Shown piece by piece: positions 26,116-34,695 of a stretch of DNA of 64,000 nucleotides. Source of the stretch: Streptomyces sp. NBC_01232 (GTDB lineage: Bacteria > Actinomycetota > Actinomycetes > Streptomycetales > Streptomycetaceae); NCBI RefSeq assembly GCF_035989885.1, contig NZ_CP108518.1:7369001-7433000 (forward strand). Direction: 5' to 3'. A program made the translations under genes and the position numbers. Position 1 is the stretch's first letter; every line of letters starts with the position of its first letter. The notes below the pieces were generated by a model. The model was given only the letters and a program-made list of their open reading frames with translations, did no database searches and was not told the DNA's origin.

Positions 26116-26478
26116 TCAGGCCGTGCGGGCCGTGGTCTCGGATACCCATGTGAGCGGTGCTCCGGTGGGTCCGGCATCCGCCGTGGGGACCGGGGGCGCG
26201 GTGAGGGCCGGGTCGACGGTCAGCAGGGACGCGCCGAGCGGCCGGGCCATCGCACGGAGTGCGGCCTCGGAGAGCCGGATCCAGGGCTGGGCCGTACCGA
26301 GCGTGGCGGCCAGCCGTTCCGGGCTGGTGAAACCGACGGCGGTACGGGTTCCCATCGGGGTGCGGAACAGCCGCACGACGACGTGCGCTTCTCCCGGCCG
26401 GGCGGGCACGTACACAGGCCCGGCCGGGCCCTGTTCCTCGGGCTCGGAGTCGGATTCGTCGTACAGGAACAAGCACAT
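26116..26478 (-). CDS. SAV_915/SseB-like protein
   Basis: ATG 26478 (MCLFLYDESDSEPEEQ), with GAGGAGGG just upstream, gives 120 residues. The core VYVPARPG...VVVRLFRTPMGTRTAVGFTS, PERLAATLGTAQPWIRLSE and LLTVDPAL fits the SAV_915 family, which is related to SseB N-terminal domains. Its molecular function is unknown. It is 13 bases upstream of the lysA-like gene on the same strand and may be co-transcribed with it. Confidence 0.75.
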   Translation of the reverse strand: MCLFLYDESDSEPEEQGPAGPVYVPARPGEAHVVVRLFRTPMGTRTAVGFTSPERLAATLGTAQPWIRLSEAALRAMARPLGASLLTVDPALTAPPVPTADAGPTGAPLTWVSETTARTA

Positions 26479-26652
26479 GGGGCCCTCCTCGGGGAACCAC
26501 GAGTGACAGGTCACGCCCCGGCGCGGGGAGGCGGTCCGGGACGTGCAACCGAAGCTATCCCCGCCCCAGCGCCCCGGCGGCCACCCCGTAACGGGACCCA
26601 TACGGCCACCGACCCACTCCATACGCATCACTGACGGCAGGACCTGGAGTCC

Positions 26653-26669
26653 ATCAGGAGTGCGTCAGG
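26653..26669 (+). promoter_or_regulatory. Candidate KdpE box upstream of the universal stress gene
   Basis: ATCAGGAGTGCGTCAGG repeats the TCAGG half-site at 11 bp and ends 106 bases before the GTG at 26775. It differs from the orphan box at 4706-4722 at only three of 17 positions. Confidence 0.5.
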
Positions 26670-26774
26670 GTTGTGGACCTCTCCGCCAGAAGTCCGTAAA
26701 GGACATGGCTCCGCCGTGCCTCGTGGCGTTTCCATCGGGACCGGTGACCGGACGGCGAGGAGAGAGAACAGGTC

Positions 26775-27140
26775 GTGCGAAGAGTCGTGGTCGGCGTGAC
26801 CGGCACCCTGGGGAGTCTGGCAGCCCTGCACAGGGCAGCCGCAGAGGCCCGCGCACGGGATGCGGAGCTGCGAGTCGTCCTGGCGTGGCAATCGCCGGGC
26901 GGTGAACTCGGCAGCCGGAACGGCCTCAGCCCCTCCGCCCTGGCGGAATGCCGTACGGCTGCCGTCGAAAGACTTCGCGAGGTGCTCGACACGGCGTTCC
27001 GTGCGGTGAAGCCCGGAGTCGCCCTCGCGGGCCTCACCGTACGGGGCAAGCCCGGCGCCGTCCTGGTGGACACCGCCCGTGGCGTGGAGGACCTCTTGGT
27101 CGTAGGCACCGGCTCACGTACTCCGTTGCGCCGCCTCCCG
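26775..27140 (+). pseudogene. Universal stress protein, truncated
   Basis: GTG 26775 encodes MRRVVVGVTGTLGSLAALHR with the first USP strand and helix, then LRVVLAWQSPGG and VEDLLVVGTGSRTPLRRL. This covers one UspA fold to its penultimate element. Family members continue with a conserved HPSVARYC-like segment and an AVPP ending. Here the frame diverges into PHPPSPALCAPQEQ and runs on to 27413 without similarity. The ATP-binding G-2X-G-9X-G-(S/T) motif is thus incomplete. A KdpE-like box sits upstream, linking it to the K+ genes. Confidence 0.6.
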
Positions 27141-27376
27141 CACCCGCCCTCGCCTGCGCTCTGCGCTCCGCAGGAGCAAGAGCGGCGGCGTTGCCTTCGC
27201 GCCATTCGTTTGAGCGGCAGCGGCTGGAAGCCGGTCGCGAAGTACCCGGAGGACGGAAGCCGTTGGGGGATGGGTGGACCGGATCGAGGCCGGCGATCCA
27301 CTCCACCAAGCGGTGTCGGCCCGCGCATGGCGGCCGCCGTGGTGAGGTATAGGCCGAGCGTCCTCGATCGTCCGTT

Positions 27377-27577
27377 TCATTCGGCGATCTCTGTCCGTTC
27401 CCACCACTCGTAGACCGCCAGTCGTCCCTCCGGGCTGTCCTGGTGCCGCGACGTGTTCTTGAAATGCTCGTACCCGCCGCGGTGTGGAATCTTCAGGTCT
27501 TGTCCGGGGTCGGAGATCGGAACGATCCGCTCGGGCAGATCGTCCGGGCCGCCCTCAAGCACTGCCTTGGTCGCCAT
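27377..27577 (-). CDS. DUF5988 family small protein
   Basis: ATG 27577 (GGAAG upstream) encodes 66 residues: MATKAVLEGGPDDLPERIVP, then a DLKIPHRGGYEHF core and the ending YEWWERTEIAE. This is a Streptomyces-restricted family often found near antibiotic clusters. Its role is not established. It is convergent with the broken universal stress gene. Confidence 0.8.
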   Translation of the reverse strand: MATKAVLEGGPDDLPERIVPISDPGQDLKIPHRGGYEHFKNTSRHQDSPEGRLAVYEWWERTEIAE

Positions 27578-27748
27578 GCTTCCAGTCTTCCCAACCGCGG
27601 GCCCGCTCGCATCACGAGGTCGGCACTGGCGTGCCTCAGCACCACCGGCAGCGCCCCGCTCCGACGCGGTGACGGGGCAGGGTCGGTTTGTGGACACGGA
27701 GTACGCAATGTGGAGGGGGGCCGACCGAACGGCAGGGGGTGGGCAGGG

Positions 27749-28792
27749 TCAAACGCCCCGGCGCCGAGCATCGGTCTGGGACCTGGTCCTCACCTGGGAG
27801 CGGAGGGATCGGGCCGTGTCCAGGTCGAAGGGCTCGGTGCTGGGGGTGAGTATCGCTGCGGCGGCTGCGGCCACCCCCGACGCGGCGGCGCTGACGGGAT
27901 CCTCTCCGGCGGCCAGCTGTGTGATGAGGGCGGCGACCATGCTGTCTCCCGCCCCGGCGTCGCTCAGGGGCTCGCCGGGCAGCGGCGGCGCGTAGAGCTC
28001 GGTGTGGCCGTGGCCGGTCGAGCACAGTGCGCCCAGCTCTCCGAGGGTGGTGACGGCGATCTCGGCGGCCCCTGTGGTGAGTAGGTGCTCGTTGAGAGCC
28101 CGGGCGTCGTCGAAGCCACGGACCGGCCGGCCGGTCAGGCTCTCGGCCTCTGTGCGGTTGCACCTGAGCAGGAACACGCCCTCCGCGAGTGCTCCGCGAA
28201 GCGCCGGACCGGAGGTGTCCAGGACCAGTCGGGATCCGGCTTCCCTGACGCGGCGGGCGGCGACCGCGTAGAAGTCGTCGGGCAAGCCGCCGGGCAGGCT
28301 GCCGCTGGCCACGACGTACGGGCAGTTGCCGACGGCCTGCACCAGCGCATCCAGGGATCGCCGCCCCTCGTGGTCGTGCAGGTGCGGGCCGGGCGGCACG
28401 ATGTGGTAGCCGCGGCTCGATTCGGCCTCGAACAGCACGAGTGCTTCGCGGGTGCCGTCGTCGATGTCGATGGCGACGTGGTCGACGCCCTCTTCGTCCA
28501 GCAGTCGGTTCAGGCGCAGGCCGACCTCGCCTCCGGCGGTGTGGACGGCGGTGGCTCGTCCTCCGAGCCGCACGACATGACGGGCGACGTTGATCCCTCC
28601 GCCCCCGGCGGCCACCGACCTGACCCGGGCACGGTTCTTGCCGATGACCTCCAGGTGCCCGACCTCCCAGCAGAGATCGACCGCAGGATTCATCGTCAAG
28701 GTGAGGATGGACGGCTTGGCCGCCCTCTCCGATCCCCCTGCGCCGTCGGTACTCCTGGCTGTGGTGGGCTCCGGCGTCGCGGCCGTCCTCAT
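27749..28792 (-). CDS. PfkB-family sugar kinase (1-phosphofructokinase type)
   Basis: This 347-residue ribokinase-fold enzyme has the hexose-phosphate kinase start LTMNPAVD, the glycine-rich AAGGGGINVARHVVRLGG, ASGSLPGGLPDDFYA, the internal CNRTEAE, and the catalytic and anion-hole motif DAGAGDSMVAAL. This pattern is that of 1-phosphofructokinase, phosphofructokinase-2 or tagatose-6-phosphate kinase, which phosphorylate a sugar phosphate with ATP. The first 25 residues are unconserved, so the start could be internal. There is no PTS gene nearby, so PfkB-type glycolytic use under stress is more likely than fructose uptake; this is inference. Confidence 0.88.
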   Translation of the reverse strand: MRTAATPEPTTARSTDGAGGSERAAKPSILTLTMNPAVDLCWEVGHLEVIGKNRARVRSVAAGGGGINVARHVVRLGGRATAVHTAGGEVGLRLNRLLDEEGVDHVAIDIDDGTREALVLFEAESSRGYHIVPPGPHLHDHEGRRSLDALVQAVGNCPYVVASGSLPGGLPDDFYAVAARRVREAGSRLVLDTSGPALRGALAEGVFLLRCNRTEAESLTGRPVRGFDDARALNEHLLTTGAAEIAVTTLGELGALCSTGHGHTELYAPPLPGEPLSDAGAGDSMVAALITQLAAGEDPVSAAASGVAAAAAAILTPSTEPFDLDTARSLRSQVRTRSQTDARRRGV

Positions 28793-29715
28793 CGCGGTAC
28801 CCAGGTGGTCGCGCTGACCCCTTCCCGGCGCACCGTCCGCCGGGCACGGCCCCGCTCACTGCAGACTGAGGGAATCGGGGCCTGTTCCCACGCGCTGCGG
28901 TCGACCCCGGCCGCTGCCAGGAACAGTTTTGGCTCCTGACCACGGTGCCGACCGTTGGACGCGAGGGGCCTGGCAACGCCCGCTGTCCTCTCGCACAGGT
29001 TCACGGAGGCCGCATCCCGCCCCGTGCCGTACCTGCTTGCGCCTCGGGAACGGTGACCGTGAGTGCACCGTCGGCCGGGGCCGTACCGGCGTCCTCGCTC
29101 TCCTGCTACCCGCATCGGCCGGAGCGGCGTGTGCCGAGCCCGTGGTGCGCCGAAGAACTGGTGCGTGCGGCCGAAGAAGGCGTCCGGCTCCACCGGGCCA
29201 CCGGTCCGGCGCCGCGCGGGAAGCGTCATCGCACTCACCTCCGTGGACAACGACACGTCCGACCCGACTTCCATACTGAAACAGCCTGACGTCACCTGCA
29301 TGCCGGACCACGGCTGGGGCTGTTCCTCGGCATCTGGATCCACAGGAGCATCGGGTAGGCGGTGACAGCTGCGGCACCCCTGGCAAGAACGTGGGGCCTT
29401 GGCCATCTCGTCGTCCAGCTCGGACGGGGACAGCGTTGCATCGGCCTTCTTGGAACGCTTTTGCACTGGGGAACGAACGGTCGAGGCTGTAAGCAGGCCG
29501 ACGCCCGTTGCGGAGGAACGTGGGCTCCGCACTTTGCGGACAGGCCGAGCACCGAGCCGGTCGCTGACTGCCGCAGAGGTACGTCCATGCCTTCAGAGGT
29601 CGAGCGGAACATCGCGTGCCGTGGGGCCAGATGGGTGTACGGGCGGAGGGGAGGAGCGTGATTCTCCCGGCTCGCCTCTGGGCGAGGAACTACTGTCGCG
29701 ATAAGCCCTCGGTGG
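28793..29715. other. Gene-poor stretch without recognisable coding sequence
   Basis: Open frames exist on both strands, as expected at high GC, but none shows a family motif, a convincing ribosome site or an export signal. The plus frame around 29100-29240 (HRPERRVPSPWCAEELVRAA) has a protein-like feel but no start or recognisable family. I read the region as decayed sequence between the sugar kinase and the cupin gene. Confidence 0.4.
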
Positions 29716-30192
29716 TCAGGCGTGCTCGTCCGATGGCTGTTGGTCAGGCTGGGCCGACCAGCTTGCCGGCTCGTCGTCGCCTGAGTCCTCGTCGCGCTCC
29801 GCGTCTGCGGCTGTCGCGTGGATCTTGCCCGACGCGTGGTGGACCGGCGCGTATACAGCGTAGAGCTGCAGGGGCTCGTCACCGATGTTGGTGACGTTGT
29901 GCCAAGTGCCGGCGGGTACGAAGATTGCCCAACCATCCTCGACCTCCTGGTCGAAGTCGAGTCGATCCTTCGCGCGGCCCATCTGGACGCGGCCCCGGCC
30001 TGCGTCGAGTCGTAGGAATTGGTCGGTCTCCGGGTGTGCTTCCAAGCCGATGTCCTCACCCACCGGAATCGACATGAGGGTCAACTGAAGATACTTCCCG
30101 GACCAGGCGACGGCGCGATAGTCCGTGTTTTCAAGCGTCGCCTTCTCAAGGTCGAAGCTTTGAGGTTCCGGCCCGATGTCCTTGATGGTCAT
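29716..30192 (-). CDS. Cupin-domain protein
   Basis: This 158-residue protein starts MTIKDIGPEPQSFDLEKA at ATG 30192, with GGGAGAG upstream. The two cupin motifs are GEDIGLEAHPETDQFLRLDA (the first His is displaced but an H-x4-Q/E pattern remains) and PAGTWHNVTNIGDEPLQLYA. It belongs to the small cupins of the mannose-6-phosphate isomerase-like type that bind a metal in a beta-barrel. The C-terminal 35 residues are acidic and probably disordered. Substrate and reaction are unknown. Confidence 0.82.
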   Translation of the reverse strand: MTIKDIGPEPQSFDLEKATLENTDYRAVAWSGKYLQLTLMSIPVGEDIGLEAHPETDQFLRLDAGRGRVQMGRAKDRLDFDQEVEDGWAIFVPAGTWHNVTNIGDEPLQLYAVYAPVHHASGKIHATAADAERDEDSGDDEPASWSAQPDQQPSDEHA

Positions 30193-30691
30193 CTTCTCTC
30201 CCGGTCAACGAAGGCGGTACGCGGTCGCGGTCTGGCCAGCGCACGTCGGCATTCTCAGAGCCCTGGGCGTTTCTGGCCACAAGTGCGCGAGCTGCTACCG
30301 CACGAGCAACCGGTTGTGACCAGTTGCCGCATTCCGCCGTGCGTGCAGTCGATGACGGTCTTGCCGGCCATGCGCCGACGCGGCACCTCCATGATCGAGT
30401 GCTTGTCCGCGCACTCGAGTACAATCCGCGACTCCTGAGCCTGCGTCGTTGCGCGACAACGCACCCCCGGCACAGCCTGCTGGACATCGATTATCGGCTC
30501 CTGGCGCTACTGCGGAACAGGACTCCTACCCGCCAGGATGACACTTTGCGTGATGTTTCGCGCCATGGGTGTCACCTGGCGTGGTGGGCGAGTGACACCG
30601 GGACGCGGGTGGCCGGGTCGGCGTGCGAGCCGTGCGCGCACCACCCACGATGGGCGACGCACCCATCCACTACCGCCCGTCAGGAGCACCC
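30193..30691. other. Intergenic stretch with a doubtful Cys-rich ORF and an inverted repeat
   Basis: Minus-strand frame 30255-30473 could encode 72 residues with SRIVLECADKHS, AGKTVIDCTHGGMRQLV and a Cys-rich end. This vaguely resembles a zinc-ribbon whose second cysteines are lost, and I do not consider it proven. At 30568-30575 and 30592-30599, GGTGTCAC and GTGACACC form an 8-bp inverted repeat with a 16-base gap, about 95 bases before the CBM48 gene. It may be an operator. Confidence 0.35.
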
Positions 30692-30967
30692 ATGCTGGAG
30701 CGCACGCTGCGCAAGGACCGCACCGAGGTCACCTTCATCCTTCCCGCCGACAACCCGTCGGGGCCGGTCAGCGTGGTGGGCGACTTCAACGGCTGGCAGC
30801 CCGGCGTGCACACGCTCAAGGCCCGCAAGGACGGCAAGCGCGCCGTCACGGTCGAGCGGCCCAGCGAGGGCACCCATTCCTTCCGGTACCTGGCCGCCGG
30901 GGACTACTGGTTCAACGACGAGAGCGCCCGGGACCAGGACGGCCCCAACAGCCGCCTCCACACCTGA
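30692..30967 (+). CDS. CBM48/isoamylase early-set domain protein
   Basis: ATG 30692 with AGGAG 8 bases upstream gives 91 residues. The whole protein is a single isoamylase N-terminal/AMPK glycogen-binding beta-sandwich: TEVTFILPADNPSGPVSVVG, DFNGWQPGVHTLK, THSFRYLAAGDYWFNDE. In larger enzymes this domain binds alpha-glucan. As a stand-alone protein it may tether to glycogen or act in carbon-storage control. There is no catalytic domain. Immediately downstream lies a decayed DUF6119 fragment. Confidence 0.82.
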   Translation: MLERTLRKDRTEVTFILPADNPSGPVSVVGDFNGWQPGVHTLKARKDGKRAVTVERPSEGTHSFRYLAAGDYWFNDESARDQDGPNSRLHT

Positions 30968-30999
30968 GCCAGCTTCCGCCGCGACCGGCCCCGGCCGTC

Positions 31000-31331
31000 G
31001 GCCACACCAGCAAATTCAAGGGTGGAGGGCTGGAGATCTGCGATGTCTTGGACCCTGACGGTCAGCTGATCTGCGTCAACAGGGCCACCTCCGGTACCGC
31101 CCCCTCAACCACCTCTTCGCCCAAGGCGTGGTCGCAGTGGAGACCTTGCTGAGCGATTCGGAGGTACGGGCCAAGCTCCTCCAGCAGGTGGCTGCCCACA
31201 TCCCAGACCACCGTCTCATCCAAGACTTCGGCACGCTCCGCGTGGTCTTCGGCATCCTGCTGAAGGACGGCGAGGGCATTGCCGTCGACTCGCTCTTCGC
31301 CTTCGCTCAAGTCTCGCTGCTGCAATCGTGA
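31000..31331 (+). pseudogene. 3' remnant of a DUF6119 (TIGR04141-type) gene, frameshifted
   Basis: The frame at 31009 reads SKFKGGGLEICDVLDPDGQL then ICVNRATSGTAP, and after a one-base shift near 31103 reads HLFAQGVVAVETLLSDSEVR, then FGTLRVVFGILLKDG and SLFAFAQVSLLQS. This order matches the C-terminal part of the sporadically distributed DUF6119 family, which is about 500 residues and often seen in defence-type islands. The N-terminal three quarters are absent. It has no start of its own. Confidence 0.65.
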
Positions 31332-31714
31332 CCACCAGGGGCCAGCTGACGCCGGCGAAGTGAGAGCTGACGCTCGGCAGGGGGCCGGCTTCGCACTGTG
31401 GGCTGCCCGTGCCGTTTGTGGTCACGCGGTGCCCGCCGGTCAGACGTGGCGGTCGCATCACTTCCTGACGTCACGTCGTTGAGCAGCCGGAATTCGTGGT
31501 CCATGGCCGCCCGGCACCGCACCTGATTGCCTTGTGGGAGGTTCTCGAGTCCGTACGGTGCGCAGGAGCACCTCCGCCTTGCGATGTCCGGGACCGGACC
31601 CGCCGTGTACGCGAGGTGAGGTTCGATTCCGGCCGATTGGCGGATGTTGTCGGACCGTGAGCCCGCATGCATGGCTAGGGTGAATTCCCTCAACTAGCTT
31701 CTTGGAGACGGAAC
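31332..31714. other. Stretch without a recognisable gene
   Basis: I see no supported coding sequence in these 383 bases. GGAGACGG at the right end is the ribosome site of the following secreted-protein gene, and the promoter for that gene must lie here. Confidence 0.45.
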
Positions 31715-32140
31715 ATGCGCATATCAGCTCTGTCTGTCACCGCTGCGGCAATGGCCGCGACGATAGCGGGAGGAGCAGTCCCGGCCGCTGCTGACACGTT
31801 GGTCAGTAAGGTCAACCTGGAGGCCGGCGCCGGCCTCCACCGCAATTCCGCGACTGTGACCTATGAGCGCGTCGACGGCGCGGTGAACTCGGTCAAGATC
31901 ATCTCGCTGCAGGCCTTCTCCGGCGAGCCCGACTGCGTCTGGGTGGAGTGGAACGACCCGAAGGACGTGGGGGACGGCTGGACCGCCCTCAATTCAGAGC
32001 CTCCATGTCACGGCGGCAGCCTCGGGGAGACGATCAACCAGATCATCGAGGCGCCCAAGGGATATCAGCTCAAGATCCGCCTGGTTGCCTACCACGACGG
32101 AGGGATCGAAGTGATCCACAAGGACATCGCAAAGCTCTAA
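31715..32140 (+). CDS. Secreted protein of unknown function
   Basis: ATG 31715 follows GGAGACGGAAC. The 141-residue product begins with a clear signal peptide, MRISALSVTAAAMAATIAGG, cleaved after VPAAAD. The mature part has two Cys (PDCVWVEWND and EPPCHGG) that could form a disulfide, and strands such as YQLKIRLVAYHDGGIEVIHK. I do not recognise the family. It is an isolated gene next to a dead insertion sequence. Confidence 0.65.
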   Translation: MRISALSVTAAAMAATIAGGAVPAAADTLVSKVNLEAGAGLHRNSATVTYERVDGAVNSVKIISLQAFSGEPDCVWVEWNDPKDVGDGWTALNSEPPCHGGSLGETINQIIEAPKGYQLKIRLVAYHDGGIEVIHKDIAKL

Positions 32141-32199
32141 CGACGTGGTGCGCGGCTGAGGTCGGGGCGTGTTGGCCTGGCGGGCTGGCTGGCGGGTGA

Positions 32200-33187
32200 T
32201 CACCGCTCTGCGGTGCGGTCGGAGACGAGTCCGGCGATCGCAAGATGGGTCTGGTCGTAGTATGCGCGGCGTCCGATGAACCGCTGGAGGGGCCGCCACT
32301 GCTTGTGTTCGGCGTTGGCGTGCTCGACGCAGATCCGCTCCGAGGACTGCCGCTTGCGTGCCTCCTCCCACGCCTTGACGTCCTCGGCGGGGGCGTCCTT
32401 CCCGGGCTTCTTCGGCGGTGCCTGGACCTGGTCGGGAAACCGTTTGGCCAGGCCCCGGTATTCGGCGTCGGCCTTGGCCTTGGCCTTGACCTTGGGATAT
32501 TGCTTGAACAGGTTGCTGATCCCCTCGGTGTTCACCGCCGTCTGATCGTGCATACGGCCCGGCCGGATCGCGCCCGTTCACAGGGTGCGGCCCTTCTCGT
32601 CAGTGATGACGGTGGCCTTCTTCGTGTTCTGCCGCATCTTTCCGGAGACGAAGACCCGCCATCCGGGCAGACCTGCCTTCGGGTGTCGTACGCGCACCTC
32701 GGTGCCGTCGAGCCGCATCTCAACGCCCTTCGCGTCGGCGTAGGCGAAGACGTCGGCCAGCGTGTGCAGGCGCAGTCCGGCCTCGCCGTGGACCGCGAAG
32801 CCGCGGCGGGCGAGCAGGGGACGGATCTCGTGGACGCCCCGGGTGATGGTGGAGCGGTCGACGCCGTAGAAGACGGCCAGAGCTGCATGCGGGAGTTGGA
32901 ACCGCAGGACCACCAGGGTCGCGATCACCCGATCGGTGAAGACCAGTTGATGGCCAGGCCGCCGCCCTCAGCCCGCAGACGCTCACGACCTCGGCGTTCA
33001 CGCAGCCGAGAGTCCTCCCGTGCCATCCACGGGTCGGCCAACTCGACGATGAGGGCGCCAAGTCGACGCCGAGAGATGCCAGTACAGATACGATGCGAGA
33101 GAGCCGTACGGGCCAGGTATTGCGTCACAACAACACCAACCCGTACGGCTCTCTTCACGTCACGGCCCGGCCGTCCCCGCTCTCGCA
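32200..33187 (-). mobile_element. Decayed IS5-type insertion sequence (DDE_Tnp_4 transposase)
   Basis: Minus-strand translation gives a transposase in three pieces. VTQYLARTALSHRICTGISR starts at the GTG near 33129. A frameshift follows near 32940, then RVIATLVVLRFQLPHAALAV and YGVDRSTITRGVHEIRPLL (a helix-turn-helix of the Tnp_4 type), and the catalytic DGTEVRVRHP. A TGA at 32578-32580 interrupts GRTL before RPGRMHDQTAV; it is probably a former TGG. The C-terminal catalytic Glu region ERICVEHANAEHKQWRPLQR ends at 32200. It cannot make an active enzyme. I could not identify matching terminal inverted repeats or target duplications. Confidence 0.75.
33099..33153. repeat. 14-bp inverted repeat around the transposase start
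   Basis: GAGAGCCGTACGGG (33099-33112) and CCCGTACGGCTCTC (33140-33153) are perfect inverted copies 27 bases apart. One copy is inside the transposase N-terminal codons and the other upstream of its GTG. The hairpin would place the start codon and ribosome site in the loop or stem, so it may limit transposase translation. Confidence 0.6.
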
Positions 33188-33263
33188 CACCACGCCGTAA
33201 GGACCGTACCGACGAGCGGGACGTATACGGGGCAGACGATCGATGCGGCCCACGCCTTCTTGG

Positions 33264-33881
33264 TCATTCAGGCATGAGGGCGTCGGTGGCGAGCACGGCT
33301 TCCTGGAGGAGGTCGAGGGCCTGGGCCTGCTCCCCGCCGCTGACAGCGATGTCGACCACGTACTGGCCGTAGCGGATTTGGCCGAACCAGCGTTCGCACC
33401 CGCCCACCGAGTCGCTGTAGACGAGGCAGGTGTACGACTGGTCGTCCGCCTTCCGGCTGCCGGCCAGCTCGACCGGCGGAAAGGACCAGGGCTTGTCCTG
33501 CGCCGGAGACCGGCGGACAGCGAACCAGGCCCAGTTCGGGGAGTCGAACCGCTTGACGCTCTGCGAGAAGCCGTGGCGCAGGATGTTCTTGCCGTGGAGC
33601 TCGAAGCCCCGGTACTTCTGTGCGTCTTCGTCGAGCCCCGGCTCGGAGAAGTACAGGTCTTCGCGGGTGGGGGTGCTCTCCCAGGGCCCCTGCCCTGGCG
33701 GGGACTGCGGCAGGAGCTGCGTGAGCGGGGGCTCCCCTCGCCACTGCCCAGCCAGCGGGACATTCCACAGCGGGACGGCAGCCAGTACCAGCCCGGCCGT
33801 GCCCGCGGTCAGGACCCGTCCGAGCCGTGTCGCGGGTATCCAACGTCTAGTCACGGAGCGGAGGACGCGCGAAAGGTGCAC
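33264..33881 (-). CDS. Exported or membrane-anchored protein of unknown function
   Basis: GTG 33881 (GGGAG upstream) gives 205 residues; a second GTG ten codons in (VTRRWIPATRLG) is also possible. One N-terminal helix, GRVLTAGTAGLVLAAVPLW, would anchor it or act as a signal. The exported part contains EDLYFSEPGLDEDAQKYRGF, SPNWAWFAVRRSP, and SYTCLVYSDSVGGCERWFGQ with two Cys. I do not recognise the family. A GGGACCTTCGGGCC sequence resembling the DevR-type boxes of this window lies about 75 bases upstream. Confidence 0.6.
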   Translation of the reverse strand: MHLSRVLRSVTRRWIPATRLGRVLTAGTAGLVLAAVPLWNVPLAGQWRGEPPLTQLLPQSPPGQGPWESTPTREDLYFSEPGLDEDAQKYRGFELHGKNILRHGFSQSVKRFDSPNWAWFAVRRSPAQDKPWSFPPVELAGSRKADDQSYTCLVYSDSVGGCERWFGQIRYGQYVVDIAVSGGEQAQALDLLQEAVLATDALMPE

Positions 33882-34053
33882 TCAGTTGCACTCCCGACTG
33901 CACCCACGACCGCTTTCGCGCACCAACCCGTAACCGGACCGTGCGGAGACACGGGGGACCTTCGGGCCGGTGCCCGGGTCACTCACACGCCGTGCGTATT
34001 GCCCGTGACGGTGTCGGTCGGCAAGGCGCACTCAGGCCATCCACACCGCATGG

Positions 34054-34695
34054 TCAGCCGTTCTTGAGCATCTCGCGCATCTGGGTGATCTCGGCGGTCT
34101 GGGAGGTGATGATGTCGTCGGCAAGGGTCTTGGCGGGGCCGTAGAGACCTTGCCGCTGCTCTGTTTCCGCCATGTCGATCGCGCCTTCGTGGTGCTCGAT
34201 CATATGGATCAGGAACATGGTGTCGAAGGCGTTGCCCCGCGCGCTCCCGATGCGGTTGAGGTCCTCGTCATCCATCATGCCGGGCAGGGTGGAGTCGTCA
34301 TCGCCGTGTCCCATGCCATCCATGCCGTCCATGCCGGAGGGCACCCTCTCGCCCCATGCCCTCAGCCAGCCGGCCATGGCGTCGATTTCCGGCTGCTGCG
34401 CCTTCTTGATCCTCTCGGCGAGGGCCTTGACCGCATCGGAGGCGCCGTGGGACTGGGCCATGTTGGACATGACGATGGCCTGGCGGTGGTGGGGGATCAT
34501 CCCTTGGGCGAAGGCGACATCCGCCTTGTTGTGCTGTTCGGCCTCGGTCGGAGCCGGGGCGGTTCTGGAAGTACCGGCAGCGGTGCCGGCAGTGTTCGTA
34601 CTGTCGTCGGTGCCGCAGGCCGTGAGGACCAGGCCGATGGCGGCCGCGGTGGCTGCCAGGGCGGCACGACGCGGTACGGATCGGTTCGTGTTCAT
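34054..34695 (-). CDS. DUF305 lipoprotein, probable copper-associated
   Basis: This 213-residue protein has a lipoprotein signal with lipobox LVLTAC, so it is anchored outside the membrane. The DUF305 ferritin-like helical bundle follows, with its two signature segments FAQGMIPHHRQAIVMSNMA and MFLIHMIEHHEGAIDMAE. The His and Met residues in these helices are suited to metal binding, and a Met/Asp-rich loop (SGMDGMDGMGHGDDD) adds more. DUF305 proteins are frequently near copper genes. It is followed upstream by DUF6153 and a P1B ATPase on the same strand, suggesting a metal-handling set. Confidence 0.85.
   Translation of the reverse strand: MNTNRSVPRRAALAATAAAIGLVLTACGTDDSTNTAGTAAGTSRTAPAPTEAEQHNKADVAFAQGMIPHHRQAIVMSNMAQSHGASDAVKALAERIKKAQQPEIDAMAGWLRAWGERVPSGMDGMDGMGHGDDDSTLPGMMDDEDLNRIGSARGNAFDTMFLIHMIEHHEGAIDMAETEQRQGLYGPAKTLADDIITSQTAEITQMREMLKNG

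Noticed and set aside
26099..26548. Alternative minus-strand frame opposite and overlapping the SAV_915-like gene
   Set aside because: Arg/Pro-rich shadow; the chosen frame has a strong ribosome site and a known family pattern.
26737..26752. GGGACCGGTGACCGGA as another DevR-type box before the truncated stress gene
   Set aside because: It lacks the GGCCC right half and has no tandem partner.
28789..29532. Minus-strand 247-residue frame
   Set aside because: No start signal, family motif or hydrophobic pattern; compositionally like noncoding GC-rich DNA.
30538..31152. 204-residue plus-strand frame over the CBM48 gene
   Set aside because: Only its last part (DUF6119 fragment) is meaningful; the rest is an out-of-frame shadow of the CBM48 protein.
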